Origin: Lysinibacillus sp. BPa_S21
Lineage (GTDB): Bacteria > Bacillota > Bacilli > Bacillales_A > Planococcaceae
NCBI RefSeq assembly: GCF_023337795.1
Contig: NZ_JALIRS010000007.1
Coordinates: forward strand, 1-64,000
Direction: 5' to 3'
Length of the DNA: 64,000 nt
Both the position numbers and the translations under genes were made by a program. Under the pieces are notes generated by a model. That model was not told where the DNA came from and searched no databases. It saw only the letters and a list, made by a program, of their open reading frames with translations. Below, piece after piece: positions 7,192-16,552 of the stretch. The number at the start of each line of letters is the position of its first letter. Positions within the stretch are counted from its first letter, which is position 1.

Positions 7192-9555
7192 CTATCGTGC
7201 TTTTAATCGTAAAGTTTTACCTTTAATATCTTCTTTCCTTACAAACGTTTGATGATAATCTCCGTTAGCCCAATCCATTACTTGATCTTGATACCAAGCA
7301 GATTTTACATGCCCACTTTGACCTGGGCCAACGATATGATAGGCTGAGCTTAAATCTCCAGCATCTACTACAAAGCGCCATGAGGCTCCGTGATTAACAT
7401 TTCCAGCTAAATCATTATCAGCAGCTTGAACAGTAACCTTGGAACCACCAATAGGAACTTTTTTCGCATTAAAATATGCTGATAGAATTGGCGAAGCTTT
7501 ACCTAATGTATGGTCAAAGGTAAGTTGATGGAAATCACCCCATTGCCATTTCGATACGTTTTTTCCGAACTGGTCTTCTAGTTGTGCGATTGTGAGCTCT
7601 AACGCCTTGTAAACTGTTTTATCGACTCCACCCTGCTCCTCAATCCATACGCTCTTCTTACCTGCATAAGCTGTACGTAAAAGCTGATCTGTAATATTAA
7701 ATTTACCATACATTAATTCATACATATCTTCTGGCATCTGATCCTTAAATAACACTTCTTGTAACTTAACCATTAATGTATGGAACACTAATGGTGCCCC
7801 AGAATCCTTTGCATCTACCATATCCCAATTCTCTAATAATTTAATAACATCTTTATATTTCCCATCCCGATCTTGTGCTTTTATCGACGTTAATAAATCT
7901 GGTAAAAACTCACGGGCATATAGGTTGTGCTGATCCATTTGTAAATTCATCATGTCTTCCACTGTTAAAGAATCATTCGCCTCTAACACTTCCCTAATCC
8001 GTTCAAAACGATAAGGCTGTGCCCAGAAGTCTGTTATATGATACGGATATTCTTCCCCAATGACTTCATTATTTGCTGTTGCTAAAAAACCTTCATCTGG
8101 GTTTACTACTGTCGGAAGCTTATCCCACGGGATAAAGCCCTCCCAGCCATAGTCACTAGAATCACCAGGTACTGGTAATTGCCCGTCTCCTTTTTTCCGA
8201 ATGGGAATTTGACCATTCGCTTTATAAGCAATCGTGCCATCCTTTGATGCAAAGACAAAGTTTTGCGCTGGTGCCTTAAAATCTTCTAATGCTTTTTCAA
8301 ATTCATTCCAAGATGTTGCTTTATTAAAGCCTAGTAGTGCACGTAGCTCTGTCGTTGGTTGCAATGCCGTCCACTGCATCGAAAATTGTGCTGTCGGCTC
8401 AGTATCTTTAAAAGCTAAATCTGTCATGATTGGGCCGTGACGTGTAACAACGACTTCAAAATCTACCGTTTCGCCATCCTTTACCTTAATCGGTTCATTA
8501 CGTACCTTTGCTTGCTCCCACTTACCATCATAGCGGAACTGTGTGGGATCATCTGGGTTTGGTATTTCAATATATAGATCCTGTACATCGGGCCCAACAT
8601 TCGTTACCCCCCATGCAACGTTATCATTGTGGCCTAAAATAATACCTGGAACACCTGCAAAAATTACACCACTAACATTTTGTTCAGGAGATTGTAGATG
8701 CATTTGATACCAAATGGATGGTGTGCTTAACCCTAAATGCGGATCATCCGCTAAAATCGGCGTACCGTTTTTTGTTTTCTTCCCCGATACAACCCAGTTA
8801 TTACTACCGTTAAATTCATTTGGTAAAAGGTCTGCATTAAAACGCCCTGCCACGGCTACTGGGTTTTCTTTATTTGCCTCTATTATAGATGAAGCGTTTT
8901 CAGGATATTTTATAAATAATTCTTTAGCTTTTTCTTCGTCAAAGTTTTGTAAAGCCCAATGACGGAACGCAAGCGTATTCCAGTTACCCCCTAAGTCATA
9001 AGCCATATATTTACCAATAGTAAGAGAGTCTACAACCGACCACTCCTCTGGTTCGTATCCTAGTAATGCAAACTCATAGCTTAATGTATTATTATTCTTT
9101 GCCTGCTCAATAAAAGCATTGACGCCATCTGCAAACCACTCAAGCACCTGCCTACTTTCTGCATCGTAAGTAGATAATGATTGTTCAGCAGCATCACGCA
9201 GGCTAAATGTTCGGAAAAATTTATCAGTATCAATCGTTGCCTCACCGATTATTTCCGACAAACGACCGCTAGCTTGTCTTCGCGCTAAATCCATTTGAAA
9301 CAGTCGATCTTGCGCTTGAACATAGCCTTGTGCACGATACAAGTCTGCATCAGTCTTAGCAAAAATATGAGGAATACCTTTGTCATCCCTTGTGACAGTA
9401 ACATCCTTTTCTAGCACATTCACCGAAAGCTCTCCATCAATTACTGGTTTCGATTTATTCATAAACCATGTAAATCCGATAAATACGACAAGAGCTACTA
9501 CAGCTAAAAATCCTACTATAGCCAGTAGCCATTTTTTCCACGTTAACTTTCTCAC
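7192..9555 (-). CDS. Penicillin acylase family protein (Ntn hydrolase)
   Basis: A 787-residue membrane-anchored Ntn hydrolase. The start is taken as GTG at 9555, 8 nt after AAGAAGGGGG, giving an N-terminus of RKLTWKKW plus one hydrophobic helix. The catalytic serine is expected in GSNNWVVSG (about residue 250), where autocatalytic cleavage would release alpha and beta chains. HGASW near the C-terminus and DPHLGL are also typical of the family. Members hydrolyse amide bonds of penicillins, acyl-homoserine lactones or other N-acyl compounds, and sequence alone does not settle the substrate. It stands alone, with repeats upstream. Confidence 0.9.
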   Translation of the reverse strand: MRKLTWKKWLLAIVGFLAVVALVVFIGFTWFMNKSKPVIDGELSVNVLEKDVTVTRDDKGIPHIFAKTDADLYRAQGYVQAQDRLFQMDLARRQASGRLSEIIGEATIDTDKFFRTFSLRDAAEQSLSTYDAESRQVLEWFADGVNAFIEQAKNNNTLSYEFALLGYEPEEWSVVDSLTIGKYMAYDLGGNWNTLAFRHWALQNFDEEKAKELFIKYPENASSIIEANKENPVAVAGRFNADLLPNEFNGSNNWVVSGKKTKNGTPILADDPHLGLSTPSIWYQMHLQSPEQNVSGVIFAGVPGIILGHNDNVAWGVTNVGPDVQDLYIEIPNPDDPTQFRYDGKWEQAKVRNEPIKVKDGETVDFEVVVTRHGPIMTDLAFKDTEPTAQFSMQWTALQPTTELRALLGFNKATSWNEFEKALEDFKAPAQNFVFASKDGTIAYKANGQIPIRKKGDGQLPVPGDSSDYGWEGFIPWDKLPTVVNPDEGFLATANNEVIGEEYPYHITDFWAQPYRFERIREVLEANDSLTVEDMMNLQMDQHNLYAREFLPDLLTSIKAQDRDGKYKDVIKLLENWDMVDAKDSGAPLVFHTLMVKLQEVLFKDQMPEDMYELMYGKFNITDQLLRTAYAGKKSVWIEEQGGVDKTVYKALELTIAQLEDQFGKNVSKWQWGDFHQLTFDHTLGKASPILSAYFNAKKVPIGGSKVTVQAADNDLAGNVNHGASWRFVVDAGDLSSAYHIVGPGQSGHVKSAWYQDQVMDWANGDYHQTFVRKEDIKGKTLRLKAR

Positions 9556-9640
9556 AATCCCAACCCCCTTCTTTTGCAATATATTCTTCTACCCACTTGT
9601 CAAATCCTTTTAAAGACTCGAAATTTAATGGTAATTGCGT

Positions 9641-9718
9641 TGCAGTATATAAAAAAATCGTATTTCCTTATAGAAAATACGACTCTTTTACGTTGTTGAA
9701 AAACTATTGTATCAATTA
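9641..9718. repeat. Dispersed hairpin repeat, copy 2
   Basis: This matches the block at 3403-3476: 'gcagtatataaaaaaatcg', the hairpin AATCGTATTT/AAATACGA, and then 'gttgttgaaaaactattg'. The right arm is imperfect (GACTCTTTT instead of GATTTTTT). Confidence 0.65.
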
Positions 9719-9751
9719 AAATATGGCTCTTCGGCAAAGTGAAAGTGAGTA

Positions 9752-9882
9752 GTTGATTTCCGTTGCGGCTGGGCGCTTTCCTAGGGGCGTCCGATGAGCC
9801 GCTTCACTCGCGTTGCTCGCTCCAGGGTCTCATTTGTGACGCTGATCCCCAAGGAGTCGCCCAGCCTCCACTCCAATCAACC
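9752..9882. repeat. Large intergenic inverted repeat, near full-length copy
   Basis: The left end is gttgatttccgttgcgg and the right end cctccactccaatcaacc; these are imperfect reverse complements of about 24 bp. The interior holds the conserved blocks gggcgctttcc, ggcgtccgatgagccgctt, agggtctcat, gtgacgctgatcccc and aaggagtcgccc. It can fold into one long hairpin. No protein is supported. Confidence 0.85.
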
Positions 9883-10081
9883 ACTTTACTTAGCATATAT
9901 TTCTTACCATATCACTCTAAATTATAGTGACAAAACGGAAACTTTAGCAAAATGTTTTCTCTGTGCCAAGCATAGCGCTAATAAAGCGACAGCAATGGCA
10001 GATGTACACTCTGTTTGGTTTGATTATGATGAGTAACCATATCGTTCACTTTTAAAATAAAATTCAAAGTTCTACGCTATT

Positions 10082-10268
10082 GTTGATTGGAGTGGAAGGC
10101 TACTCGACTCCCGTGGGAAAGCGAGACAGGCGAGACCCTGAGGCCAACACGATGTTGGTCACGAAGGCATTGTCACAGGACGTGACGCACTTAGCCTTCG
10201 TTCCGTTAGCGGAGGAAGCGGCTCGGCGCTCGCCCACAGGAAAGCGAGTAGCCTGGAACGGAAATCAC
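10082..10268. repeat. Large intergenic inverted repeat, opposite orientation, divergent interior
   Basis: It begins gttgattggagtgga and ends tggaacggaaatcac, i.e. inverted relative to the copy at 9752. Its interior carries an extra module (gatgttggtcacgaagg ... cacttagccttcgtt) that also occurs in the copies at 17335 and 58578. The open frame through it is an artefact. Confidence 0.8.
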
Positions 10269-10329
10269 CTCATTTAAAGTGCCATAATATTCGCAAAGGT
10301 TTCCTTGACCATTTTATTGTTCATAGATA

Positions 10330-11085
10330 CTAATTATTAAGCTGTAATTCGATTGGACAATGATCACTGCCCATAATTTGTGAGTGGATATTTGCTTCAT
10401 TAATGTTGTTCTTTAGCCTCTCAGAAACAATAAAGTAGTCAATACGCCATCCAATATTACGCTCGCGTACTTTATTCATATAAGACCACCATGTATAGTG
10501 ATCTGTTGCATCTGGATGCTTGTAGCGGAATGAATCTACAAAACCACTTGCCAATAGCTCTGTCATTTTTGCACGTTCTTCATATGTAAAACCTGAATTA
10601 CCAACATTCGATTTTGCATTTTTCAAATCAATTTCCATATGTGCGACGTTTAAATCACCACAATAAACTATAGGTTTTTTGGAATCTAGCTCTTTTAAAT
10701 ATAGCGCTAATCGATTCTCCCAATCTAAACGAAGAGGTAATCTAGCTAAATCACGCTGTGAATTCGGAGTATAAACATTTACTAAATAAAAATCTTCATA
10801 CTCTAGTGTAATAATTCTTCCCTCTTCCTGCGATTCATCCTCACCAACGCCATAACGTACTGAAAGCGGGGTATGTTTTGTAAAGACGGCTGTACCTGAA
10901 TAGCCTTTCTTCTGTGCATAATTCCAATATTGCTCATATCCTTCAAGTGAAATCTTCACTTGTTCTGCCTGACACTTTGTTTCTTGAATACAGAAAAAAT
11001 CTGCATCTACCTGATTAAAGAAATCTAAAAACCCTTTACCTAAGCAGGCACGAATTCCATTAACATTCCATGATATAAACTTCAT
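10330..11085 (-). CDS. exoA: Exodeoxyribonuclease III / AP endonuclease
   Basis: A 251-residue exonuclease III family enzyme that cleaves DNA 5' of abasic sites in base-excision repair. Motifs visible are ISWNVNGIRA, FFCIQETK (metal-binding Glu), YCGDLNVAH (catalytic Asp/Asn), WRIDYFIVS and the terminal GSDHCPI with the catalytic Asp-His. The ATG at 11085 is chosen over an in-frame GTG four codons upstream because GAGGAG overlaps that GTG. The length matches B. subtilis ExoA (about 252). The ribosome site directly follows the T-run of the murB terminator. Confidence 0.95.
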   Translation of the reverse strand: MKFISWNVNGIRACLGKGFLDFFNQVDADFFCIQETKCQAEQVKISLEGYEQYWNYAQKKGYSGTAVFTKHTPLSVRYGVGEDESQEEGRIITLEYEDFYLVNVYTPNSQRDLARLPLRLDWENRLALYLKELDSKKPIVYCGDLNVAHMEIDLKNAKSNVGNSGFTYEERAKMTELLASGFVDSFRYKHPDATDHYTWWSYMNKVRERNIGWRIDYFIVSERLKNNINEANIHSQIMGSDHCPIELQLNN

Positions 11086-11102
11086 TCTCTGTTTCACTCC
11101 TC

Positions 11103-11134
11103 AAAAAACGCCCTTCACCATTAGCGAAGGGCGT
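11103..11134 (-). terminator. murB terminator
   Basis: Stem ACGCCCTTC (11108-11116) pairs with GAAGGGCGT (11126-11134) and is followed on the minus strand by six Ts that abut the exoA GAGGAG ribosome site. Confidence 0.88.
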
Positions 11135-11140
11135 AGCATT

Positions 11141-12055
11141 TTATAAGTCATCACCAACGATTTTTACTTCTGTTTCTAAATCGATGCCATACTTTTCTTT
11201 AACTACTCGTTGTACCATTTGAATTGTTGCAATATAATCAGTAGCCGTTGCATTACCTTTATTAACAATAAAGCCTGCATGCTTCGTTGATACCTCTGCA
11301 TCACCTACGCCTTTTCCTTGTAAACCACTATCCTGAATAAGCTTGCCTGCAAAGTGACCTGGTGGGCGCTTAAAAACACTCCCAGCAGATGGGAATTCTA
11401 ACGGCTGCTTAGATTCTCGCTGAAACGTTAAATCAGCAATTTTTGCATCTATTTCTTGTTGCACACCTTTAGCTAATTGAAATTCGGATGACAATACATA
11501 ATACCCTTTCTTGGCAATGATACTTTGACGATAACCGAGTTCAAGATCTTCTTTCGATAAAATTAACATTTCGCCTTCTTTTGTTAACACTTTCGAAGAA
11601 ATAATAATATCCTTAATTTCTCCGCCATATGCACCTGCATTCATTGCCATAGCTCCACCAACTGAGCCAGGGATACCACATGCAAATTCGAAACCTGTTA
11701 ATGATGCTGCCGCTGCCAGTTTCGATACATCCTTAATAAGGGCACCACTTTGCGCGTAAACATGGTCTCCATTAATGCGAATCTCATCTAAAAATGAAAA
11801 TGTAACAACGATCCCTCGATGACCGCCGTCACGAACGACCATATTCGATCCATTACCTAACATTAATAAAGGTATATTATTCTTATGGGCATAGCGAATA
11901 ACTGTTGCTGCCTCTTCCTCTGTTTCAACGAGAACGAAAACATCCGCTTTACCGCCTAATTTTGTCATAGTATATTGCTGTAATGATTCATCTAACTTAA
12001 TATTGGCTGGATTAACGCTCTGTGCTAAATCCGCCACCCATTGTTCTTTTGTCAT
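11141..12055 (-). CDS. murB: UDP-N-acetylenolpyruvoylglucosamine reductase
   Basis: A 304-residue FAD enzyme that reduces UDP-GlcNAc-enolpyruvate to UDP-MurNAc in peptidoglycan precursor synthesis. FAD-binding segments are MLGNGSNMVVRDGG and GIPGSVGGAMAMNAGAYG. YRQS, the active-site region PSAGSVFKRP and the conserved KHAGFIVN are present. The length and the missing long insertion fit the Firmicute type. Start at 12055: MTKEQW with AAAGGAA 9 nt upstream; an upstream GTG lacks a ribosome site. Confidence 0.95.
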   Translation of the reverse strand: MTKEQWVADLAQSVNPANIKLDESLQQYTMTKLGGKADVFVLVETEEEAATVIRYAHKNNIPLLMLGNGSNMVVRDGGHRGIVVTFSFLDEIRINGDHVYAQSGALIKDVSKLAAAASLTGFEFACGIPGSVGGAMAMNAGAYGGEIKDIIISSKVLTKEGEMLILSKEDLELGYRQSIIAKKGYYVLSSEFQLAKGVQQEIDAKIADLTFQRESKQPLEFPSAGSVFKRPPGHFAGKLIQDSGLQGKGVGDAEVSTKHAGFIVNKGNATATDYIATIQMVQRVVKEKYGIDLETEVKIVGDDL

Positions 12056-12259
12056 GAGAGCTATTTCCTTTCTAACGTCCTTCTTACTATACACTAGTAT
12101 GGATTTAGAACTCTAATTTGACAAGTAAAATGAAGGTTATTTTTTATCTCACCTTAACAAACTCCCCATACAGAGATAATGAATATATTAACGAAAATTA
12201 GTATTACATATGGCCGTTGACGATCCATTTATCAAAATTCCGAAATAGACCACATACTT

Positions 12260-12565
12260 TTAAAGCCAGTTTGTTGCCCATGATTCGATATTGTGGATTG
12301 CTCCCTCTAATGCCCGCCCTTTTTCCGTTAAAGAATACTCAACACGCACTGGTACCTCTGAATATACTTTTCGTTCAACAAGCCCTTCTTTTTCAAGCTC
12401 TTTTAAACGTTCGGATAATAAACGACCACTCACAGGTAATGCAGATTCAATCTCATTAAAGCGCTGTGGCCCGTCTAATAATTGATATAAAATTAGCCCT
12501 GTCCAGCGTTTTCCGATTAAATCCATTGCTTTAGCTAAACGAGGACATAAATTTGTCTCACTCAT
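12260..12565 (-). CDS. HxlR family winged-helix regulator
   Basis: A 101-residue protein with the HxlR pattern: an N-terminal cysteine (NLCPRLAKAMDLIGKRWTGLILYQL), LDGPQRFNEIE, SGRLLSERLKELEKEGLVER, and VRVEYSLTEKGRAL. B. subtilis relatives HypR, YodB and CatR sense electrophiles and disulfide stress through that conserved Cys. The ATG at 12565 has GAGG 8 nt upstream. No divergent target gene is adjacent: upstream lies an empty region and then a decayed yceI gene. Confidence 0.88.
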   Translation of the reverse strand: MSETNLCPRLAKAMDLIGKRWTGLILYQLLDGPQRFNEIESALPVSGRLLSERLKELEKEGLVERKVYSEVPVRVEYSLTEKGRALEGAIHNIESWATNWL

Positions 12566-12574
12566 TTTTTTCAC

Positions 12575-13056
12575 CTCTTATGTACTCTATTGTAACGATT
12601 ATTTTAAAAAAAGTAAATTTAGAGTAACTTATTTACTTTAAGTAATTTATTTACGATTATTCATTTGATTACTAAATACAATTTTAACGTATTTTTTCAT
12701 TCCTGGTATTTCTTTTGATTCAACATCTTATAAAAGCTTATGATGGCATAAAAAATTAACCACGGCTGCTCGATTAGAGAGTAGTCATGATAACTTAATA
12801 TTTAATGAAAATGGCCACTTACTTCTATATAGATGCACATGATTTTATTATTATGACAACTTCTATTGTTGACCCTTTGTAGAAGAAAAGATTACATACT
12901 ATTATTACATTATTTCAGCTAACCTGACTTTCATTGAAAGATTCACAAAATAAACTTGTACCAATGTAATATTCCCCCATTTTTTCTAAAAACTCATTGA
13001 ATATCTGAATTTTTTACTTTATCATTCGTGTAAGATCTGTTTTAGGGTGGTTTTCC
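12575..13056. other. Intergenic region with no recognisable gene
   Basis: This AT-rich stretch has stops in all frames. I see no repeat copy, RNA gene or clear promoter apart from whatever drives the HxlR gene. It runs into the yceI remnant, so it may be decayed sequence. Confidence 0.5.
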
Positions 13057-13452
13057 AAAGTAACGTTTGATTATAGTCATTCAACTATTGGCTTTTCTGT
13101 ACGACATATAATACGGTGTATTTGAATCGAACACTTCAGAAATAGCCGTGTCAGATATTGAACAAATGGAGGTTTCAGAAATATCATTCATAATCGCTGT
13201 TGCTAGGAAAACATTGATCGTGATGTGCAACTTGTATCTATTGATTTTTTTGACGCGGACATTTATCCAAAAATTTCATTTACATCTACATATATTAGGA
13301 AATTAGCAGGGAATAGTGTAAATCCATAGGCGCAAGAAGATACATGGATTCATGCTAAGACACAGATTGAATTTAGTTTATAACACTCTCCTAAAACAGA
13401 TGGTGTATTAATTAGTGTTGTAATTGATGTTATGGTGGATTTTGAAATATAA
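13057..13452 (+). pseudogene. Decayed YceI-family gene
   Basis: YceI-family sequence is readable in pieces. Frame 1 from 13057 gives KVTFDYSHSTIGFSVRHII, the conserved N-terminal strand. From 13115, one frame over, comes GVFESNTSEIAVSDIEQ followed by SEISFIIAVA. From 13213, back in the first frame, comes DRDVQLVSIDFFDADIYPK and then ISFTST, the hallmark block. In-frame stops are TAG at 13327 and TAA at 13381. The block between the STYIRKLAGN and DTWIHAKTQIEF segments is shorter than in intact proteins. It ends VLISVVIDVMVDFEI, stop at 13450. I see no start codon. Intact YceI proteins are lipocalin-like, isoprenoid-binding or secreted. Confidence 0.75.
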
Positions 13453-13491
13453 CAACTTCAATTACAATATTTCGTAGATTGGAGGACTTTT

Positions 13492-13860
13492 ATGGTTGGG
13501 TTTGATGAATTCTCTTTTGCAAATTCTTTTATTTCAATAATGTTTTTTATCGTCTTCGGTATTATAGCATTTACTATTATTAAAGGTATCTTTCAATGGT
13601 CGAAAAACAACAATGAACCATTATTAACAGTACCCGCTAAAGTCGTAACAAAACGTTCGAATACAAGTGGAGGTTCTGGTAACTCTAGTGCCCATACATC
13701 GTACTATGTAACGTTCGAAGTACAAAGTGGCGATCGTCTAGAATTAAAAATGAATGGGCATAATTATGGACAGCTTGCAGATGGTGACTATGGCTTATTA
13801 ACATTTCAAGGAACACGTTATCATACATTTGAGCGACACAAAAAGGAGAGCAGCGTTTAA
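13492..13860 (+). CDS. DUF2500 family membrane protein
   Basis: A 122-residue protein with one N-terminal transmembrane helix (about residues 14-36). The soluble domain resembles DUF2500: PAKVVTKRS, YYVTFEVQSGDRLELKMNG, YGQLADGDYGLLTFQGTRYHTFER. The function of the family is unknown. A GGAGG ribosome site precedes the ATG. The terminator hairpin overlaps its last codons. Confidence 0.85.
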   Translation: MVGFDEFSFANSFISIMFFIVFGIIAFTIIKGIFQWSKNNNEPLLTVPAKVVTKRSNTSGGSGNSSAHTSYYVTFEVQSGDRLELKMNGHNYGQLADGDYGLLTFQGTRYHTFERHKKESSV

Positions 13861-13879
13861 CAACGCACTCTCCTTTTTA
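13840..13879. terminator. Bidirectional terminator between DUF2500 and the SLH nucleotidase
   Basis: A long stem, AAAAAGGAGAG plus AGCGTT, loops over TAAC and pairs with AACGC plus CTCTCCTTTTT. Its left arm lies inside the end of the DUF2500 gene. T-runs on both strands fit termination of both convergent genes. Confidence 0.85.
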
Positions 13880-13890
13880 ACATTTCATGA

Positions 13891-16251
13891 TTACTTAATT
13901 AAATATTTACCAAAGCCGCCTTCAGTATCTCCTAAATATTCGATATTACTACCTGCAGGAATAACTTTCTGTGCATCCTTAGCTGAATTGTAAATAATTT
14001 TCGTATTTGCTGGGAACGGTACAAATGACCAATTGTTATCCGCAGCAGGATTAATTGTTTTGTTTTCAATAACGTAATCAATTACAGCTTGGCGATTTTC
14101 ATAAGCATAGTTAGTGATGTTAGAGCCATCTGCATTTTTAAACGTGGCACCATAAGAACCACCAACGCGATAATTGTTTGAAATGATGATAAATTCTTGG
14201 TTTAGATCGATTGCTTTACCGTTGTATTGCACATTTTTAATACGATTCGCTTTTTCGTCTACTAAAATACCTCGACTATCGTATTTCGCTGGTGATGTTA
14301 CATCGATTTGATATGTTAAGCCATCTAACACATCAAAATTGTAAGAACGTGCTTCTTGATCAATAATATTTTGTTCATCCGTTTTATTCGGATCAATTGT
14401 TGCAAAAATACCAGCAGCCATTTCTAACCATTCGATTGCTTGTGCACCTGTTACCTTAATCGTTGCAACCGTATTATCGTAAACATAAATATCTGCCATA
14501 TTTTTAATTGCAAGCGGACCTACAGGAATGTTTGTATAATCTGTAGGGTTGTTACGAGAGCCTGCTTTGAATGGAGCACCAGCAGAAAGCAATGGTGTGT
14601 TTTCATCAGCAGTACCTTTTAATTCTTTTTCAATAAACCATTTTTGAGCTTGTGTCACAATTTGAATAGACGGATCATCTTGCACCATTGAGAAATAACT
14701 ATGGATTGGTGCAGTAGTCTCACCAACAGGCTGACGAATATACTTTAACGTACCCTCATGTGCTTCTTTAATTGCATTTAATACTGTTTTAGAAGGTTGT
14801 AAGCCTTCTTGTTTGATAGAGCGAAGAGAACCTTGTCCATTCACCACAACCCATTTAGAGCCTTGTTGCTCTAGTTTTAAATCAATGACTCCAAGATAGC
14901 TGCCATAGCTTCCTGCCATTACAGTAGGTACACCGTTAATCGTCCCTTTTTCTTGATCAACGTTTTTTAGGTTTTTATAGTCACCTGGGAAAGTTAAATG
15001 AGAGTGACCTGTAATTAAAGCGTCAACCCCTTCAATCTCAGAGATTTGGTATCCAACATTTTCGGCACCTTTTTCGTAAGTATCTTCACCAATACCAGAG
15101 TGTGAAAGTACTACAATTACATCTGCGCCTGCTTTTTGCATTTCTGGTACAATTTCTTTTACTGCGTCAACCGGTTCCTGCATTTCTACTTTTCCTGCTA
15201 AATGGATAGCATCCCATTCAACAATTTTAGTAGGTACGATACCTGTAACACCAACTTTAAGTGTGTGCTTTTTACCTGTATTGTCTACAACCTCTTTATC
15301 AAGAATTACATAAGGTGTGTACATACGCTTTTTTGTTTTAGCGTCGTATGTGTTTGCATTTACGACAGGGTATTTTGCATCATTTAAAACTTCATCTAAA
15401 AACTCTAAACCATAGTTGAACTCGTGGTTCCCTAAAGTTCCACCATCATATTTCAATGCATTAAGTGCTGCAATAGCTGGATGAACTTCTCCTGGCTTTA
15501 AAATATTTTCTGATGCTTTATAAGAGCCTAATGGCGTTCCTTGAATTAAATCACCATTATCAAAAAGTAGTGTGTTCGGGTTCTCAGTACGTGCTTGTTC
15601 AATTAATGTTGCAGTGTTTGCTAAACCTAGGTCAGCAGATTCTTTATCTAAGAAATAATTATAATTTGCAAGGTTTGTATGAATATCTGTTGTTCCTAAA
15701 ATTTGAAGATCTACATTAGTTGTAGATGTTGGTAATTTATATTCAGCTACAAAGCGTTTAATAATACTTTGCATTTGTTCAGTTGTTACATAGTCACGAG
15801 GACGAATTGTGTTATCCTCAAAACCTTGTAATATATTTGCAGCAACAGCATTTGCTAAATCTTGCTTATGTGTTGTTGCAACTTGATTTGCATCTTTAAA
15901 CTTGTCTAATACAGAAAGTGGAGCGTTTTCACTGACTAATCCACGAGCAGAAATGACAAATGCTTGTTGACGTGTCAATTTATCATTTGGATCAAACAAT
16001 GTGGCAGTTTTACCTTTAATAAGCTTCAATTCTACTGCCTTTTCTACATACGGGGCTAAATCCTTAGAGACGTCTGTGAAGGCAATTTTGGAGCCATCAC
16101 CTAGCTCTACATTTAAGCTTTCTACTAATTCTTTCACGTAATCCCCACGTGTCACACCGCTTGATGCAGCATTTGCGGATAGTCCAAATGGTAACACTGT
16201 GAATAGAACTAGTAACAACGCTAAGAATTTAGTAACTAATTTCTTATTCAT
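13891..16251 (-). CDS. Cell-surface 5'-nucleotidase / 2',3'-cyclic phosphodiesterase with SLH domains
   Basis: A 786-residue secreted enzyme: signal peptide (1-28, ending SANAAS), about two and a half S-layer-homology motifs (30-170; e.g. FTDVSKDLAPYVEKAVELKLIKG and TTEQMQSIIKRFV), a metallophosphatase domain (about 180-480) and a C-terminal 5'-nucleotidase domain (about 510-750). Metal ligands appear in LGTTDIHTN, FDNGDLIQG, GNHEFNYG, VLSHSGIGED and ITGHSHL. The SLH part would bind pyruvylated wall polymer, holding the enzyme at the surface to scavenge nucleotides and phosphate. The family includes YfkN and CpdB. It follows GGAGGG and ends at the shared terminator. Confidence 0.93.
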   Translation of the reverse strand: MNKKLVTKFLALLLVLFTVLPFGLSANAASSGVTRGDYVKELVESLNVELGDGSKIAFTDVSKDLAPYVEKAVELKLIKGKTATLFDPNDKLTRQQAFVISARGLVSENAPLSVLDKFKDANQVATTHKQDLANAVAANILQGFEDNTIRPRDYVTTEQMQSIIKRFVAEYKLPTSTTNVDLQILGTTDIHTNLANYNYFLDKESADLGLANTATLIEQARTENPNTLLFDNGDLIQGTPLGSYKASENILKPGEVHPAIAALNALKYDGGTLGNHEFNYGLEFLDEVLNDAKYPVVNANTYDAKTKKRMYTPYVILDKEVVDNTGKKHTLKVGVTGIVPTKIVEWDAIHLAGKVEMQEPVDAVKEIVPEMQKAGADVIVVLSHSGIGEDTYEKGAENVGYQISEIEGVDALITGHSHLTFPGDYKNLKNVDQEKGTINGVPTVMAGSYGSYLGVIDLKLEQQGSKWVVVNGQGSLRSIKQEGLQPSKTVLNAIKEAHEGTLKYIRQPVGETTAPIHSYFSMVQDDPSIQIVTQAQKWFIEKELKGTADENTPLLSAGAPFKAGSRNNPTDYTNIPVGPLAIKNMADIYVYDNTVATIKVTGAQAIEWLEMAAGIFATIDPNKTDEQNIIDQEARSYNFDVLDGLTYQIDVTSPAKYDSRGILVDEKANRIKNVQYNGKAIDLNQEFIIISNNYRVGGSYGATFKNADGSNITNYAYENRQAVIDYVIENKTINPAADNNWSFVPFPANTKIIYNSAKDAQKVIPAGSNIEYLGDTEGGFGKYLIK

Positions 16252-16504
16252 GAAACACCCTCCTTATAATTCTAATATTTTCCTACGTTTTCTATTATAT
16301 TATACTAAATCTTTTATTAACTGAACGAATAGTCCTAATTGTATGTATTTTTAAATGAATAACAAAATACTTTACCGTAAAATGATAGAATATTATTTCA
16401 TAACTATTTCACATAACGGGATGTTATTAAATGTAAATCGGAAATATGCGCATAATATCAATATTTCAGATCTCTGATCATTACATACCTCTATAGAAAA
16501 AAAT
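16252..16504. other. Upstream region of the SLH nucleotidase
   Basis: AT-rich with no gene. A TATAAT-like -10 (on the minus strand, about 16300) may serve the nucleotidase, but I see no convincing -35. Nothing else is recognisable. Confidence 0.4.
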
Positions 16505-16537
16505 AAAAAAGTTCCCTCAAATTAGAGAGAACTTTTA
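16505..16537 (-). terminator. azoR terminator
   Basis: GTTCcCTC (16511-16518) pairs with GAGaGAAC (16525-16532) and is flanked by A and T runs, so it could act in either direction. On the minus strand it follows azoR. Confidence 0.75.
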
Positions 16538-16552
16538 ATAAATACTACTTTA

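Noticed and set aside
10080-10277. Open frame of 65 codons on the plus strand
   Set aside because: Lies wholly within a large intergenic repeat copy.
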